Assembly (NCBI GenBank): GCA_021927905.1
Contig: BLLK01000045.1
Span: 3,162,001 to 3,226,000 of the forward strand
DNA: 64,000 nt
Reading direction: 5' to 3'
From: Chaetoceros tenuissimus
Lineage: Eukaryota; Bacillariophyta; Thalassiosirophyceae; Chaetocerotales; Chaetocerotaceae
The notes beneath the pieces are model-generated. The model searched no databases, was not told where the DNA came from, and was given only the letters and a program-made list of their open reading frames with translations. The translations under genes were made by a program, and so were the position numbers. This document shows, one piece after another, positions 11,120 to 21,385 of the stretch (positions within the stretch are counted from its first letter, which is position 1; every line of letters begins with the position of its first letter).

Positions 11120-11899
11120 ATGAAATTAAATCTAGCAATATTTTCATTGGTCTTGGTGCCTCAGCAGCATGCACATCATGTCCAAAAGTGGTCTACCAAC
11201 ACTCAACTGAATGCAATGAACGATAAAGATCGCTTCGAACGTGAAATTCAAGAAAAGGCAGAAATCAACGCACGCATCAAGGCCATGAATAAAAACAATA
11301 CCGGATCAACCGCTGCAGGAGCCATTCTTGGAGGATTAGTCGGTGGCCCTTTCGGGGCACTCTTTGGAGCGTCCATCGGTAGTAACTTGGGATCTCAGAG
11401 TAATTTAGAAAAGGCTAGAAAGGAAGAGATGGAAAGTATGGGAATCAGTCAAGAAATGTTGGATCAAGCTCAAGAAATTGGAATTTTACTTGATCGTGGT
11501 GTTGAAAGTTTGAAATTGATTGAAGATGCTCTCAAGACTCAGCAGAATTTTGCAAAACGTTTGGAAAGTGATATGGATCGGATATATGCTGATGCTAGAT
11601 TAGCTCTTCAAGATGGTGATGAAGATAAAGCGAGAGATTTGTTATTGAAAAAGACTAATTTGGAAGAAAAGCTTAAAAAGACTTTGATGGGTTGTGTAGA
11701 TGAGAAAAAGAGATTGACTCAGATGGAAGATAATGTAAGGGCTTTGGAAGAACGGGCACTTGAAATGGAGTCGCTTTTGAAACGAAGTGTAGGTGCAAAG
11801 ACTTTGATGGATAGTAGCATGACCAATTTATCTTTGGAGCGTGAAGATCCACTTTTGAAAAAGTTCAAGGATGCTGGTTTAGACAACACATGGCAATAA
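11120..11899 (+). CDS. Secreted or organellar coiled-coil protein with glycine zipper, PspA/IM30-like
   Basis: 259 residues from the ATG at 11120; in-frame sequence upstream has no good start. The first 18 residues look like a signal peptide (MKLNLAIFSLVLVPQQHA). Residues about 66-92 form a glycine zipper (AILGGLVGGPFGALFGASIG), often membrane-associated. The remainder is strongly helical, with ARLALQDGDEDKARDLLLKK resembling the repeated A..AL..G.E..AR pattern of PspA/Vipp1 (IM30) helices. That family belongs to the ESCRT-III superfamily and remodels bacterial and thylakoid membranes. A membrane-maintenance role is an inference; full PspA/IM30 length and N-terminal amphipathic helix are not present. 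Confidence 0.65.
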   Translation: MKLNLAIFSLVLVPQQHAHHVQKWSTNTQLNAMNDKDRFEREIQEKAEINARIKAMNKNNTGSTAAGAILGGLVGGPFGALFGASIGSNLGSQSNLEKARKEEMESMGISQEMLDQAQEIGILLDRGVESLKLIEDALKTQQNFAKRLESDMDRIYADARLALQDGDEDKARDLLLKKTNLEEKLKKTLMGCVDEKKRLTQMEDNVRALEERALEMESLLKRSVGAKTLMDSSMTNLSLEREDPLLKKFKDAGLDNTWQ

Positions 11900-12032
11900 T
11901 ATAAGAGTGAGTCGTTAGTAAGTAGGATAGAAACAGCATGCTGACAACACTTAGGCACTCATTTATAATACAGTACCATAGACAGTAGAGCAAAAATATA
12001 AACTTTTAATTTATTCCTACCACAATATGAAT

Positions 12033-13331
12033 TTACTCCTCGTCAATTTGTTGACTAATTGGCTTGTCCCCAGCAGCTGCTGCAACAACTTCTCTTGGTC
12101 CTCCTTCTCTGCGAGCGGTGGTTCCCATAGGATTAGGCTTTGAGTCAGCATCTGCTTCATTAGGGAAAAGCTCACATTGTGCCTGTTGCATCATCAATGA
12201 ATCTACAAGGGTCAAAGCAACCATAGCTTCTACCATAGGAACTGCACGTGGAAGTACACATGGATCGTGACGTCCCTTTCCACGTAGCTCTACCTCTTGT
12301 CCATCTCTAGTAACAGTTTGTTGTGCTTGTCCAATAGTAGATGTAGGCTTGAATGCAACATGTACAACGATATTTTCTCCATTACTGATACCTCCCTGGA
12401 TTCCTCCACTTCTATTGGTCTTGGTTCTAGTAGCTCCAGTTTCTGGGTCAATGTAGAATTCATCATTATGTTCCTTTCCGCTCAAAAGGGTTCCCTCGAA
12501 TCCATCACCTGATTCAAATCCCTTTGCAGCAGGAATAGACATACATGCCTTTGCAAGATCAGCTTCAAGCTTATCAAAAACAGGAGAACCAAGTCCAGCA
12601 GGTACATTTCTAGCCACACAGGTAACAACTCCTCCGATGGAATTACCAGCCTTGCGAATTTCATCAATACGCTCCAACATTTTCTCAGCAGCTGCTTGAT
12701 CTGGACATCTGACAATATTTGCATCAACATCTTCCATGGTAAAAGTACTATCGTCAACATCACATCCAATATCCTGTACCTTGGATACATAAGCCAATAC
12801 CTCAATATCATTGTACTGCTTCAAAATCTTGCGTGCAATCGCACCAGCAGCTACACGTCCAATAGTCTCACGAGCAGAAGAACGTCCACCGCCAGCAATA
12901 GCTCTCACACCATATTTAGCATCATAAGTAGCATCCGCATGAGAAGGACGATAAGCAACAGACATGTCATTATCCAAATAATCTCCACTTCTCTGATCCT
13001 TATTTCTAACAAGCATAGCAATAGGGGTACCAGTCGTCACATCATCCGGAGTCACTCCTGATAGAATCTCAACCGCATCCGCTTCATTTCTAGGAGTGGT
13101 GATACGAGATTGACCTGGTCGACGTCTATCGAGATCTACTTGGATTTCATCTCTTGTGATTTTTACACGAGGAGGGCAGCCGTCGAGGGTAACTCCCACT
13201 CCACCTCCATGTGATTCTCCCCATGTGGAGATACGGAATACTCTACCGAATGAGTTTCCGGATCCCATTGTGAGGGTGAATGCATTCACTGCTGGGAGTG
13301 ATGCCAAGAGAAATGCTGTTTTAAGATTCAT
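12033..13331 (-). CDS. aroC: Chorismate synthase, plastid-targeted
   Basis: Catalyses the last shikimate-pathway step, EPSP to chorismate, using reduced FMN. Single exon, 432 residues. Signatures: [20 protein letters not shown] at the start of the mature protein, RRRPGQS, and [17 protein letters not shown] in the centre. The N-terminus is a short signal peptide ending VNA followed by FTL, matching the plastid presequence rule of Phe after the cleavage site, so import across the four plastid membranes is expected. Its downstream neighbour on the same strand side, at 13672-15066, is a plastid-type aspartate aminotransferase. A perfect TGACGTCA lies 167 bp upstream of the start. Confidence 0.96.
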   Translation of the reverse strand: MNLKTAFLLASLPAVNAFTLTMGSGNSFGRVFRISTWGESHGGGVGVTLDGCPPRVKITRDEIQVDLDRRRPGQSRITTPRNEADAVEILSGVTPDDVTTGTPIAMLVRNKDQRSGDYLDNDMSVAYRPSHADATYDAKYGVRAIAGGGRSSARETIGRVAAGAIARKILKQYNDIEVLAYVSKVQDIGCDVDDSTFTMEDVDANIVRCPDQAAAEKMLERIDEIRKAGNSIGGVVTCVARNVPAGLGSPVFDKLEADLAKACMSIPAAKGFESGDGFEGTLLSGKEHNDEFYIDPETGATRTKTNRSGGIQGGISNGENIVVHVAFKPTSTIGQAQQTVTRDGQEVELRGKGRHDPCVLPRAVPMVEAMVALTLVDSLMMQQAQCELFPNEADADSKPNPMGTTARREGGPREVVAAAAGDKPISQQIDEE

Positions 13332-13671
13332 TTTAGGAGATATTGTATAACTTTTAGGAATAGGGATTATAGGTACAAAGATACATTTGTTGGAGGCTTT
13401 TGCAGAAGGACATCATGCTGATGGTCTGACTTGGATGGAGAGGGTTGAATGCTCGTTCGTCGTTCGTCAGAGAAGATATGATAAGATGATGTCATCGTGA
13501 CGTCATAGATATGAAATTTACAATGACATCGCTAGCAAAAATCTAAACATTTCTTTCAAGATGCATTTTCATTTAGATTTGTAAAATAAAAAAATAAGTT
13601 TTATCTTTATTAAAAATTGCATACTATATCTTTCAACGCTGAATATTCATAATGTATCCCAATAATGTTGT
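13332..13671. other. Intergenic between AAT and chorismate synthase genes
   Basis: Short spacer with the chorismate synthase promoter (including TGACGTCA) and the 3' flank of the aminotransferase gene. No coding frame. Confidence 0.55.
13498..13505. promoter_or_regulatory. CRE-type palindrome TGACGTCA
   Basis: Perfect 8-bp cAMP-response-type site 167 bp before the chorismate synthase start. TGACGT elements are known bZIP-bound CO2/cAMP-responsive sites in diatom promoters; function here is inferred from position only. Confidence 0.4.
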
Positions 13672-15066
13672 TTATGCCTCAGTGGTAATTGGCTTTCCAT
13701 CGGTAACTGCATGTATTGCCTTTGCAACGTAAGAAACATTGTTCTCATTGAGTCCAGCAAGACTGATACGTCCATCACGGGTAAGGAAAATAGAAGACTT
13801 TGATGTAAGCTCATCACACATGTCACTGTTCATTCCTATAGTGAGTTTAAAAAAAGATAAAAGTGTAAGCGTTTCGTCCGAAATGCAGAGATAATACAGT
13901 ATTCAATCGAATCCACCAAGAATCAACTTACCAGTATAAGCAAACATTCCAATTTGAGAAGTAATGTGAGACCAGTCATGGGTAGATCCAGCCTTTTTCA
14001 ACTCATCAACAAGAAGCTTTCTCATGGATCCAATTCTGTTCGCCATGAATGCACATTCTTCATAGTATTGCTTAGTCAATTGCTCATCGGTCAAGACTGT
14101 TCTTACAATACTAGATCCGTGAATTGGAGGAGAAGAATACATTGGTCTGATGATTTTCTTGACCTGACTCAATACTCTCTCCTTCTCATCAGCATCATTA
14201 GTTACAAAAGACAAAGTTCCACATCTCTCTCCGTACAAACCAAAGTTCTTTGCAAAGGATTGAGCCAACATGACATTGTGTCCCTCCTCTACAAAGTATC
14301 TCAATGCAAATGCATCAGCTTCAGCATCTCCAGATGCAAATCCCTGGTATGCACTGTCAAAGAATACCTGGAGGTTCTTCTTCTTGATCAAATCAGAAAT
14401 AGTCTTCCACTGTTCCTTGGTTGGATCACATCCAGTAGGGTTATGTGCACAAGCATGCAACAAAACAACAGCACCATCTGGAGCATTTGTAATGTCCTCA
14501 AGCATACCCTCCAAATCGAGTCCATTAGTAGCACGATTGTAGTATCTGTAACGAACTACTTCCATTCCAGCTTCTTGGAAAATAGCAATGTGATTTCCCC
14601 AAGTAGGATCTGGAATGTAAATCTTTTTGACTGGAAAGAATTTACTCAAAAATTCTCCTCCGATGCGACAAGCTCCAGTTCCACTCAATGTCTGAACCGC
14701 AGCAATCACAGAAAGATCGCAATCTTGTCCGTATGCAAATTTAATAGCTTGTTCGACATATGCTGCGTCTCCAGCGATAGATGCATATTCTTTGTTTTCA
14801 TTCTCATCGTCCATCATGATTTTTTCTGCTGCACGAACAGAAGGAAGGATCCATGGCTTACCGTTCTCATCACGGTATGCACCTATGCATACATTGACTT
14901 TGTTTGGATCTGTGCATTTCTTGAAGTTTTCTGCGATTCCGAGAATTGCATCTGGTGCTCCTAGAGGAATGTCAGCGAGGTAAGTTTGCTTTGGTGCAGT
15001 CATTGAGAAAGCGCTTGTAGTTGTAGTTGCAAAGAAGAAGAATAGGGATGCAAATGAGTACTTCAT
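13672..15066 (-). CDS. Aspartate aminotransferase, plastid-targeted
   Basis: PLP enzyme interconverting aspartate/2-oxoglutarate and oxaloacetate/glutamate. Exon 1 is 15066-13932 and exon 2 is 13835-13672, joined across a 96-bp intron in phase 1, giving 432 residues. Landmarks of the eukaryotic class I alpha type: SGTGACRIGGEFL, HACAHNPTG with the substrate-contacting Asn, FDSAYQGFASG, SFAKNFGLYGER with the PLP lysine, and PPIHGSSIVRTVL. The N-terminus is a signal peptide ending TTSA followed by FSM, the plastid-type cleavage site. It may supply glutamate/aspartate for plastid amino-acid synthesis next to the shikimate enzyme; direct co-regulation is unproven. Confidence 0.95.
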
Positions 15067-15826
15067 TGTAGCGGAAGGCTGTATTGTGTGCAGGAATGGA
15101 ATTAGATACGTAGATCGTTGTCAGCTTTTGGCTTTCTCTTTCTCAATTCCTCCTCAAAAGATCTCGATTGGAGGCTACTGATTTGATTGGTGGAGAATGA
15201 TGGAAATGAATGGTCATAAATCACCATGACGCATTGACAGCTGTCAATGGACTTTTTCTGAATTTTCATTTTTATTTGGCTAGGCGGCGAGGAAAGTGGA
15301 GATACTTTGGAAGAATTTTGAAAACAATGACAGTATATAATAGTGATTGGGTAACTACCATAGTTTATGGAGTAAAAAGAAAAGGATTCTTTTTGACATA
15401 TGCAAAATTCAAAATAAATTTTTTAAAGATACAGTAAAGCAGTACATCTGTTCATCATTTGTAGGTGAGAGGCCGTGTCATTTATTTCTAGACTAGTCTC
15501 CACATCATTCATAGACACTCTTCACATTGTTGCGAAACGTAGGAAAAGAAAAGCAATCCATATTACAACTAACTCCTATTTATTATTTTATTTATATCCG
15601 AAACAGCTGCAGCAGTCATACCTATAATGAAACCCCATTTGCTCACCATAGGTTTCATGCACTGTGCAATGTTGAGATGCTAAACTAAACAAACTATTCT
15701 ACTTTTCTGTACTTGGTCACCCCTACCAAGATCAATATTTCACAAAAATGATGTCCTTTTATAGACACAGTCGCTATTCTTCTAGTACCTAGTCACTTCA
15801 ATATACAAATAGAAGAAGCGACATTC
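15067..15826. other. Intergenic holding a diverged repeat and a hairpin
   Basis: Contains one copy of a ~140-bp repeat (15672-15810), and an 8-bp inverted repeat (ATGAAACC at 15627, GGTTTCAT at 15651) that could form a hairpin. No gene supported. Confidence 0.45.
15672..15810 (+). repeat. Diverged dispersed repeat, copy 1
   Basis: Shares a stretch of alternating identity with 19251-19390, for example CTAAACTAAA...CATTCTACTTTTC, CACCCCTACAAGAT, and CTAGTACCTAG.CAC.TCAATATA. It directly follows the 3' end of the ankyrin-family gene at 15827. Confidence 0.6.
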
Positions 15827-17170
15827 TTATGCATTGGTATTCCATACAACTGGATCCTTACGCATCATATAATACAATAAATTCAAGTCCGAAGCATCCC
15901 CTTTTGCTGCGAACATGAATGGAAACATACCAGTCTCTTTGTCGAATGTAAGAAGCTTGGTTGGATCTACTTTGTTCAAAGCTCCTTCAATGATCTCCCA
16001 AGCTGCTTCTTTGCCTCTACTTTCATATGCGACAGAGATAGTAGTTGCTTTAGTGAGACTGTGCTGGAGGAGCAGCAATCCAAGCTCTTGAGAAAAATGA
16101 TGGAATGCACTATCTAGAATCCCTGCGAAATGGTCAGCATGAGTATATTGAACTCTCTCACCATTTTGCCAGATTTCCTCATTGTAAGCCTTCATTGCAC
16201 AGTCATGCATCAATGGAATGGAATAAATTGATCTCTGTATATCTCCACGTAAGGCATCTGGGTTCCAATTTATGAGCCAAGTTGCTAGGTAGAGAGTTTT
16301 ACGTCTCACCGCAATTTGTACAAGATCGTAATCTACAATATCCTCCATTTTGAGGATATTCATTTCTCTAAAGCTACGAAATATTCTCAAAATGTAGTCA
16401 TATGTGCTTGAGGGAATTTCAGTGTTGCAATCATAATTTGCAAGTTCTTGCAAAGCATTGAATTCATTTGGTGGATCACCCATTGTAAAAGCGGAATGAG
16501 ATAGAAGACCTCCTCGAGCATTTCTATCTTGATAGCCCTTTTGCGAAAGCCACCAATTAGTATCTTCGTCATTTTTACCATCACTGTGATCTGCAATCAA
16601 TGGAAGGTCGCGTTTCATTCCTTCTTCTACCAAAATAGGGAGAAAGTATATAGCATCGTTATTGTTCACTACAGTTTGTAAGAGTTTGCCAGCAGCTCCC
16701 CTACAGCGGCGGATAGCAGAATGGATAGGCAGCATATAAGTACCCAGGTTCCACTTATTCTCGACATTATAACAAGCGAGAGCCTCTGGCACACATTGCA
16801 CCAAGGCTCTGATTTCATCTTTTTCGTGCTCTCCAATAAAGAGATTATGTAAAAATGTCCCTCCGACATATTTTACAATGCTATTCCATAGAAAATCTAC
16901 GCAAGATTTCTCTTTTATCATCTGCAAAATCTTTTGTTGCTTACTTTCAATCGTGCTGATATGGAAGACATCACTCATGCGTTGCCAGAAGTAGATGCTT
17001 GTGGACAACATGTCCTCCATTTCCATCTCATCAACCCCCAGATATTGTACTATTTCATCGCAGTACTCCTTCCTCACAATGAGATCTTTAGGAAATTCGT
17101 CGAAGCGATGAACAAACATAGCAAGCCTCTCAGCTAGTAAAGTATCTGGTATCTTCTTGAAGTCCCTCAT
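15827..17170 (-). CDS. Ankyrin-family-like protein of diatom type
   Basis: Single exon, 447 residues from the ATG at 17170 (the frame extends upstream without an ATG). The N-terminal part (DTLLAERLAMFVHRFDEFPKDL) and the C-terminal TFDKETGMFPFMFAAKGD.SDLNLLYYMMR, which reads like a single ankyrin unit, recall a large diatom-specific family of poorly characterised ankyrin-like proteins. No signal peptide, no membrane segment. Function unknown. A diverged copy of its 3' flank occurs at 19251-19390, suggesting a lost or moved paralogue. Confidence 0.65.
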   Translation of the reverse strand: MRDFKKIPDTLLAERLAMFVHRFDEFPKDLIVRKEYCDEIVQYLGVDEMEMEDMLSTSIYFWQRMSDVFHISTIESKQQKILQMIKEKSCVDFLWNSIVKYVGGTFLHNLFIGEHEKDEIRALVQCVPEALACYNVENKWNLGTYMLPIHSAIRRCRGAAGKLLQTVVNNNDAIYFLPILVEEGMKRDLPLIADHSDGKNDEDTNWWLSQKGYQDRNARGGLLSHSAFTMGDPPNEFNALQELANYDCNTEIPSSTYDYILRIFRSFREMNILKMEDIVDYDLVQIAVRRKTLYLATWLINWNPDALRGDIQRSIYSIPLMHDCAMKAYNEEIWQNGERVQYTHADHFAGILDSAFHHFSQELGLLLLQHSLTKATTISVAYESRGKEAAWEIIEGALNKVDPTKLLTFDKETGMFPFMFAAKGDASDLNLLYYMMRKDPVVWNTNA

Positions 17171-17729
17171 TCTGGAGATTGAGTAGGTGGTAACTAGAAA
17201 TGTCAAGTGAATGAAATGATGCCTTTGTGATGCTTTGGAAGCATCATCAACTGTCTATCTTCTATCTGAATCTTTCGTCTTCACTCCTGCTGCTACCTTG
17301 CCAATTCTCATATGTGGCTACATATTCATATTCCGTTTTTACAATTTTGTTCAACGTGACATCCCAATAAAGAATTGAATTATGATACAATATATTAAAT
17401 ATAATAATAAAGTCATTGCATTTATTTTATACAGTTTGAGTTGAACATGCTCAAAATGGCAAAAGGCCTAAATATCACCGTATGATCAAGAAAAGTGGAA
17501 TTTTCGAAATATTTTTTTGCGCGCTGAAGATTCCAATGCTTGGTGTTCTCATTCTCACGGAAATTATTTTACTTAGCTATGAACATTCTATGGAATTCCA
17601 ATATCTTACGACTTAAAATTCTGACACCGCAGAACTCGAAGACAAAGTACGGTAAGACAATTTAGAATACTAGCATCACTTTTCTCATTTCTTGAGGATT
17701 CTATTCTTTTAAACGACTGCTTGTAAACT
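17171..17729. other. Divergent promoter region
   Basis: Separates the ankyrin-like gene from the secreted protein gene. TTTTGCGCGC at 17515-17524 is an E2F-like word but departs from the TTTSSCGC consensus. No coding frame. Confidence 0.4.
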
Positions 17730-19154
17730 ATGATCATGCTTACTACGAGCCTAATTGCATTCCAACTCTTGCTTTTTCCGGTGCTTGATGCGTCTGGGTT
17801 CATTCCTGGATTTTGTACTTTTGCGTGCAAGAAAAAGATGCTTGCAAATCATCCCATGTCTTCGTCATCTTCGTTGATGATGGCTGTCACAAGATGTGCG
17901 ACAGAACATACTCTGTATTATGTCCCCTCTGTCAAAGCCATTAATTATACTAGCGTCGGTATCCGATCTAATATAAGCGAGGTTGTACCCAGCTGGGATC
18001 TATCTAATGATAAAGGAATCAGAATTAGAGCAATGGCACGCGGTGCCAATATGGTCGCCCTTAACATCACAGACAGAAAATATGTTTGGGAAAATATTGA
18101 AGGAGCTGTATACTATGGGGTGCATTCCAATAACTTTCCCTACACTCGTGGGCTAAGTTTGAATGGAGGGGTTCGCTTTGCAGCTGTCACTGCTGAGCAT
18201 GGCCTCTACTATGATTCTGATTGGGATTATTCTGAATCAGATCAGCTTACTGCAGAGGGCAAGGATTCCAAGTCTATCATTTTCACCATCACCGACACTG
18301 ATACAGCCCGCGAGTTTGCATCAAACATGATTCCTGAAAAAATGACGAACATTGCGAAACCAAACACCACTGAACTTCCAAAGGGACTTCCAAAGGGATT
18401 TTCAAGTGGAGCCTTTTCTAGATCTGATCATCCATCTATACCCTTGTCGAAGTATCCAACTACAAACATGGAGTTCAAATTAAACATCACACTCGTTGAT
18501 GATGAGGATTTCGTTCGTTTGCGCATGTCTGTAAAGAACAGTGACGACACCGGGAAAAATGCTGAAGCTTGGCTTCCCATGACCTTCCCTATAGATGAAA
18601 AGTCAAAGATTCTCTCAAGGCAGAAAATGCGCTGGCGTCGTGATGAGTGGTGCTTCCCAGACACTCCAAACTTGATTCCATGGAATGATTATAGTAAATT
18701 CCAGACAGCTCTAGACTGGCCGACTGGTGGGATCTTTTATGATTTCCCCAAAAAAGATGGTCGGTTCCATGGAGTTGTTACTGACAGCACTATTGGTTCA
18801 GGAGTAGTCTATGTCTGCCCTGATGAGGAAGAAAAGAAGGGTCTCCCTCACTTTACTAAGATGTGGTCGTGGGGTAATAAGGAAAACTTCATCTCAGGAG
18901 GTGGGAGTGCTCTCACTCAGGGTCGTCCTGCAAGTGAGTACTATGAACCTTGGAGTAGTGGAAGTAATTTTGCATTCTTCAACTCTGCCAAATTTGATCC
19001 TAAGACCGAATTGACATGGGATGTTGCTATTTTGCCAATTGAATCTGGATTGAAAGATAAGTCTTTTGCTGAAATGCTTGATTACGTTGATACAGAAATT
19101 GATAAACGTCCTGGCCTTGTTAACTTGACAGGTGTAAGGAAGAATACAATTTAA
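17730..19154 (+). CDS. Secreted (possibly plastid) protein, perhaps mutarotase-like fold
   Basis: Single exon, 474 residues. Signal peptide of about 21 residues ending DASG followed by FIP, which could also be read as a plastid motif. The body is rich in beta-strand-like segments and aromatic residues, for example WENIEGAVYYG, GGIFYDFPKKDG, KMWSWGNKENF and EYYEPWSSGSNFAFF. This W-rich, E-Y-W pattern reminds me of galactose-mutarotase-like DUF5107 proteins that bind sugars, but I cannot support that beyond resemblance. Several N-x-S/T sites fit a secretory route. Function unknown. Confidence 0.65.
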   Translation: MIMLTTSLIAFQLLLFPVLDASGFIPGFCTFACKKKMLANHPMSSSSSLMMAVTRCATEHTLYYVPSVKAINYTSVGIRSNISEVVPSWDLSNDKGIRIRAMARGANMVALNITDRKYVWENIEGAVYYGVHSNNFPYTRGLSLNGGVRFAAVTAEHGLYYDSDWDYSESDQLTAEGKDSKSIIFTITDTDTAREFASNMIPEKMTNIAKPNTTELPKGLPKGFSSGAFSRSDHPSIPLSKYPTTNMEFKLNITLVDDEDFVRLRMSVKNSDDTGKNAEAWLPMTFPIDEKSKILSRQKMRWRRDEWCFPDTPNLIPWNDYSKFQTALDWPTGGIFYDFPKKDGRFHGVVTDSTIGSGVVYVCPDEEEKKGLPHFTKMWSWGNKENFISGGGSALTQGRPASEYYEPWSSGSNFAFFNSAKFDPKTELTWDVAILPIESGLKDKSFAEMLDYVDTEIDKRPGLVNLTGVRKNTI

Positions 19155-19250
19155 AATCGAAAGAGGTTTCTATACATATATACATGAAAGAAGTTGATTT
19201 GAAGTATATTAAATTAAATTACATATATTGTATTAATGTCTCATGATACA

Positions 19251-19390
19251 TTGAGGTCCTAAACTAAAACAAACCATTCTACTTTTCCTTTCTTGACCAC
19301 CCCCTACAAGATGAATTTACAAAAATAATGCTCTTCTACAAATACCACCATCGCTGCTCCACTAGTACATAGCCACGTCAATATATTCAT
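19251..19390 (+). repeat. Diverged dispersed repeat, copy 2
   Basis: Second copy of the element at 15672-15810, same orientation. It occupies most of the spacer 19155-19472 and ends about 80 bp before the Sfi1-like start codon, so it may contribute promoter or 5' UTR. Confidence 0.6.
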
Positions 19391-19472
19391 ATTGAATAAG
19401 AACCGTGGAACTTTCGAATTTAGTCAGAAATTCAAAATCGAATGGACATCTCCTCTTTCAATTCTACTTATA

Positions 19473-21313
19473 ATGTCACCAATGGAACCAACGATGTGGC
19501 AGCAACTCTACGGTTCTATTCGAGAAGATAAAGTAACCAATGACGAACTTGAAAATCATCGAATTCATGAGGTCAATCTTGATTTTGAGAAAGCATTGAA
19601 CTTACCTTCTAAAACAAATTTATCGAGCTGGATCGAATCAGTGAAGAGGACAGAAGAAGTTCGTGCTAGACTTGCTTTTGATAATACTGAAGTAGTTGCA
19701 AGCCTTGATACAAGCGACCATTTGAATGTAGATGAGTTCTTGGGTGATTTAAATGCTCTTTTGGAGGAAGAGGAGGAAGACTTTACTTTCGAAACTGCCA
19801 AGGTAGAGTTTCGTACTTTATCTTTTCAACAAGATGAATATAGTGTCGATGACCGGACCAATTTCAAAGCCATTCTTTTTCGAGACGAATGGATGAGTAA
19901 AAAGTGCTTTCAATCCTGGAAGGGAGTCTTGGTACAAAAAAAGAATAGAGAGCAGTCTTTGCTACTTTGGTTTCTTGCAAAGAGTCAAATGAATGCATTG
20001 AAGTCGTGCTTCTGGCTTTGGCTTCAAGAATGTCGAGATAGGAGAGATCTTGGTAGTCGAGCCAATGCAGCAATGCAAATTTTGAAAACCAAGTGGATAG
20101 TTGTAGGATGGAGAAGTTTCATTCGAGCACAGGTATGTAAAAGATTATTTCTATTCTAGCAATATTTTTTAAGTGTTGCCTAGACCTCAATATTTCAAGA
20201 ATCAAAGCAAGAGAACTCTTTTAGAGAAAGCTCTTCAAGCACTGAAACGAAATTCTACCTCGATGAAGGTATTGCGGGATAAAGTAGAGAAGAAAAGAAG
20301 TACATTTTTTTTACTTCGCACATTTACGATTCTTCGAACTTATAGTAAACGATCGAAGGAAGCAAAAGGAATCCAACAGATGAAAAAGAGTCTCAACCCA
20401 CCACTGAAATCTTTGTCGAATATCTCTTCTTCCAATAGAAGTAGCAGCAACAATTCAAGAAATGTTGGAAAGTTAACAACGAGTACAAGACCTCGCACTC
20501 TTTATGGAAAAGAAAACCAGAATACTAAAAATTCAAATGTTAGAGGGCTAACCAAACCAAAACTTCAACAACCTTTTGATAAGGATGAAATAGAGCGTCA
20601 GTCTTTTGTTCTAAGGAAACGCGAGGAAAAGAAGATGAAGCTTATGAAAGAAGCTGAATTGGAAAGAATGAAGCAAGCATATAGACTAGCGAGGATGCAT
20701 TACAACGTGCAGCTTCTTCGAAAATGTATTTCCAATTGGAAACTAAATATTATTGCGTCTCGGGTAAAGATGGAAAAAGCAAGGAACTATCACTTTTACC
20801 AATTGGCCAGAAAAAGTATCTCATCTTTAAAAGCTTATCTCAAACTCGCAAAGGCCGCCCAGATTGATAACGAAAGACTTGCATTTCGAGAAGCAGGTGA
20901 GAAACTTTTAATCAATTTTTTCGTATGGTTACTGAGTATGTAACTCACCTTTGAAACTTTTCCTATCAGATAATCATCGAAATAAGCAGATTCTAAGACA
21001 GCATCTAGTCCAATGGCATACACAAATGAAGGTAAATCAAGAATGTTTGGCCAAAGTTAAAACCCTTCGTGATGTCTTGCAAAAGCAAAGAAACTTCAAG
21101 ATTTGGCATTGTAGCTTTACAAGAAGTAGAATTAAAAATGACCGTAGAGAAGATTTGATTGCATGGAAGTCTAACAAAAACATACGGAGATGGGTGCTAA
21201 GAAGGTGGAGAGCGGGAATTGAAGAGTTAAAACTTGAAAGGGAGGAAAGTAGAAATGTCCAAATGAAGTGGGTTGAAGTAAGACAATGGCTAAAAGAAGC
21301 GGAGATTGAATAA
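19473..21313 (+). CDS. Sfi1-like repeat protein (centrin-binding type)
   Basis: Exons 19473-20132, about 20200-20896, and 20970-21313; introns of 67 and 73 bp (the first acceptor, TTTCAAG at 20199, is the only one keeping frame). About 566 residues. The acidic N-terminal region leads into spaced hydrophobic helices with a Trp and a basic residue at each end: CFQSWKGVL, CFWLWLQECR, WIVVGWRSFIRAQ, CISNWKLNI, HLVQWHTQMK, FKIWHCSF, WVLRRWRAGIEEL. This matches Sfi1-type repeats (L...F/L..WK/R), which bind centrin along a filament at spindle poles and basal bodies. A low-complexity Ser/Asn linker lies in exon 2. A role at the diatom microtubule centre is an inference. Confidence 0.7.
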
Positions 21314-21385
21314 GCTAGAAAAATAACAAAACAAAATGTAGTAATTCCCTTTTATTCTTACTATTATATTGAATGAAATAGATAC

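Noticed and set aside
13954-14964. 336-residue open frame antisense to the aminotransferase gene
   Set aside because: It overlaps a confidently assigned PLP enzyme exon and has low-complexity Ser/Cys-rich content typical of shadows.
17515-17524. TTTTGCGCGC as an E2F site
   Set aside because: Departs from TTTSSCGC and the downstream gene gives no reason to expect cell-cycle control.
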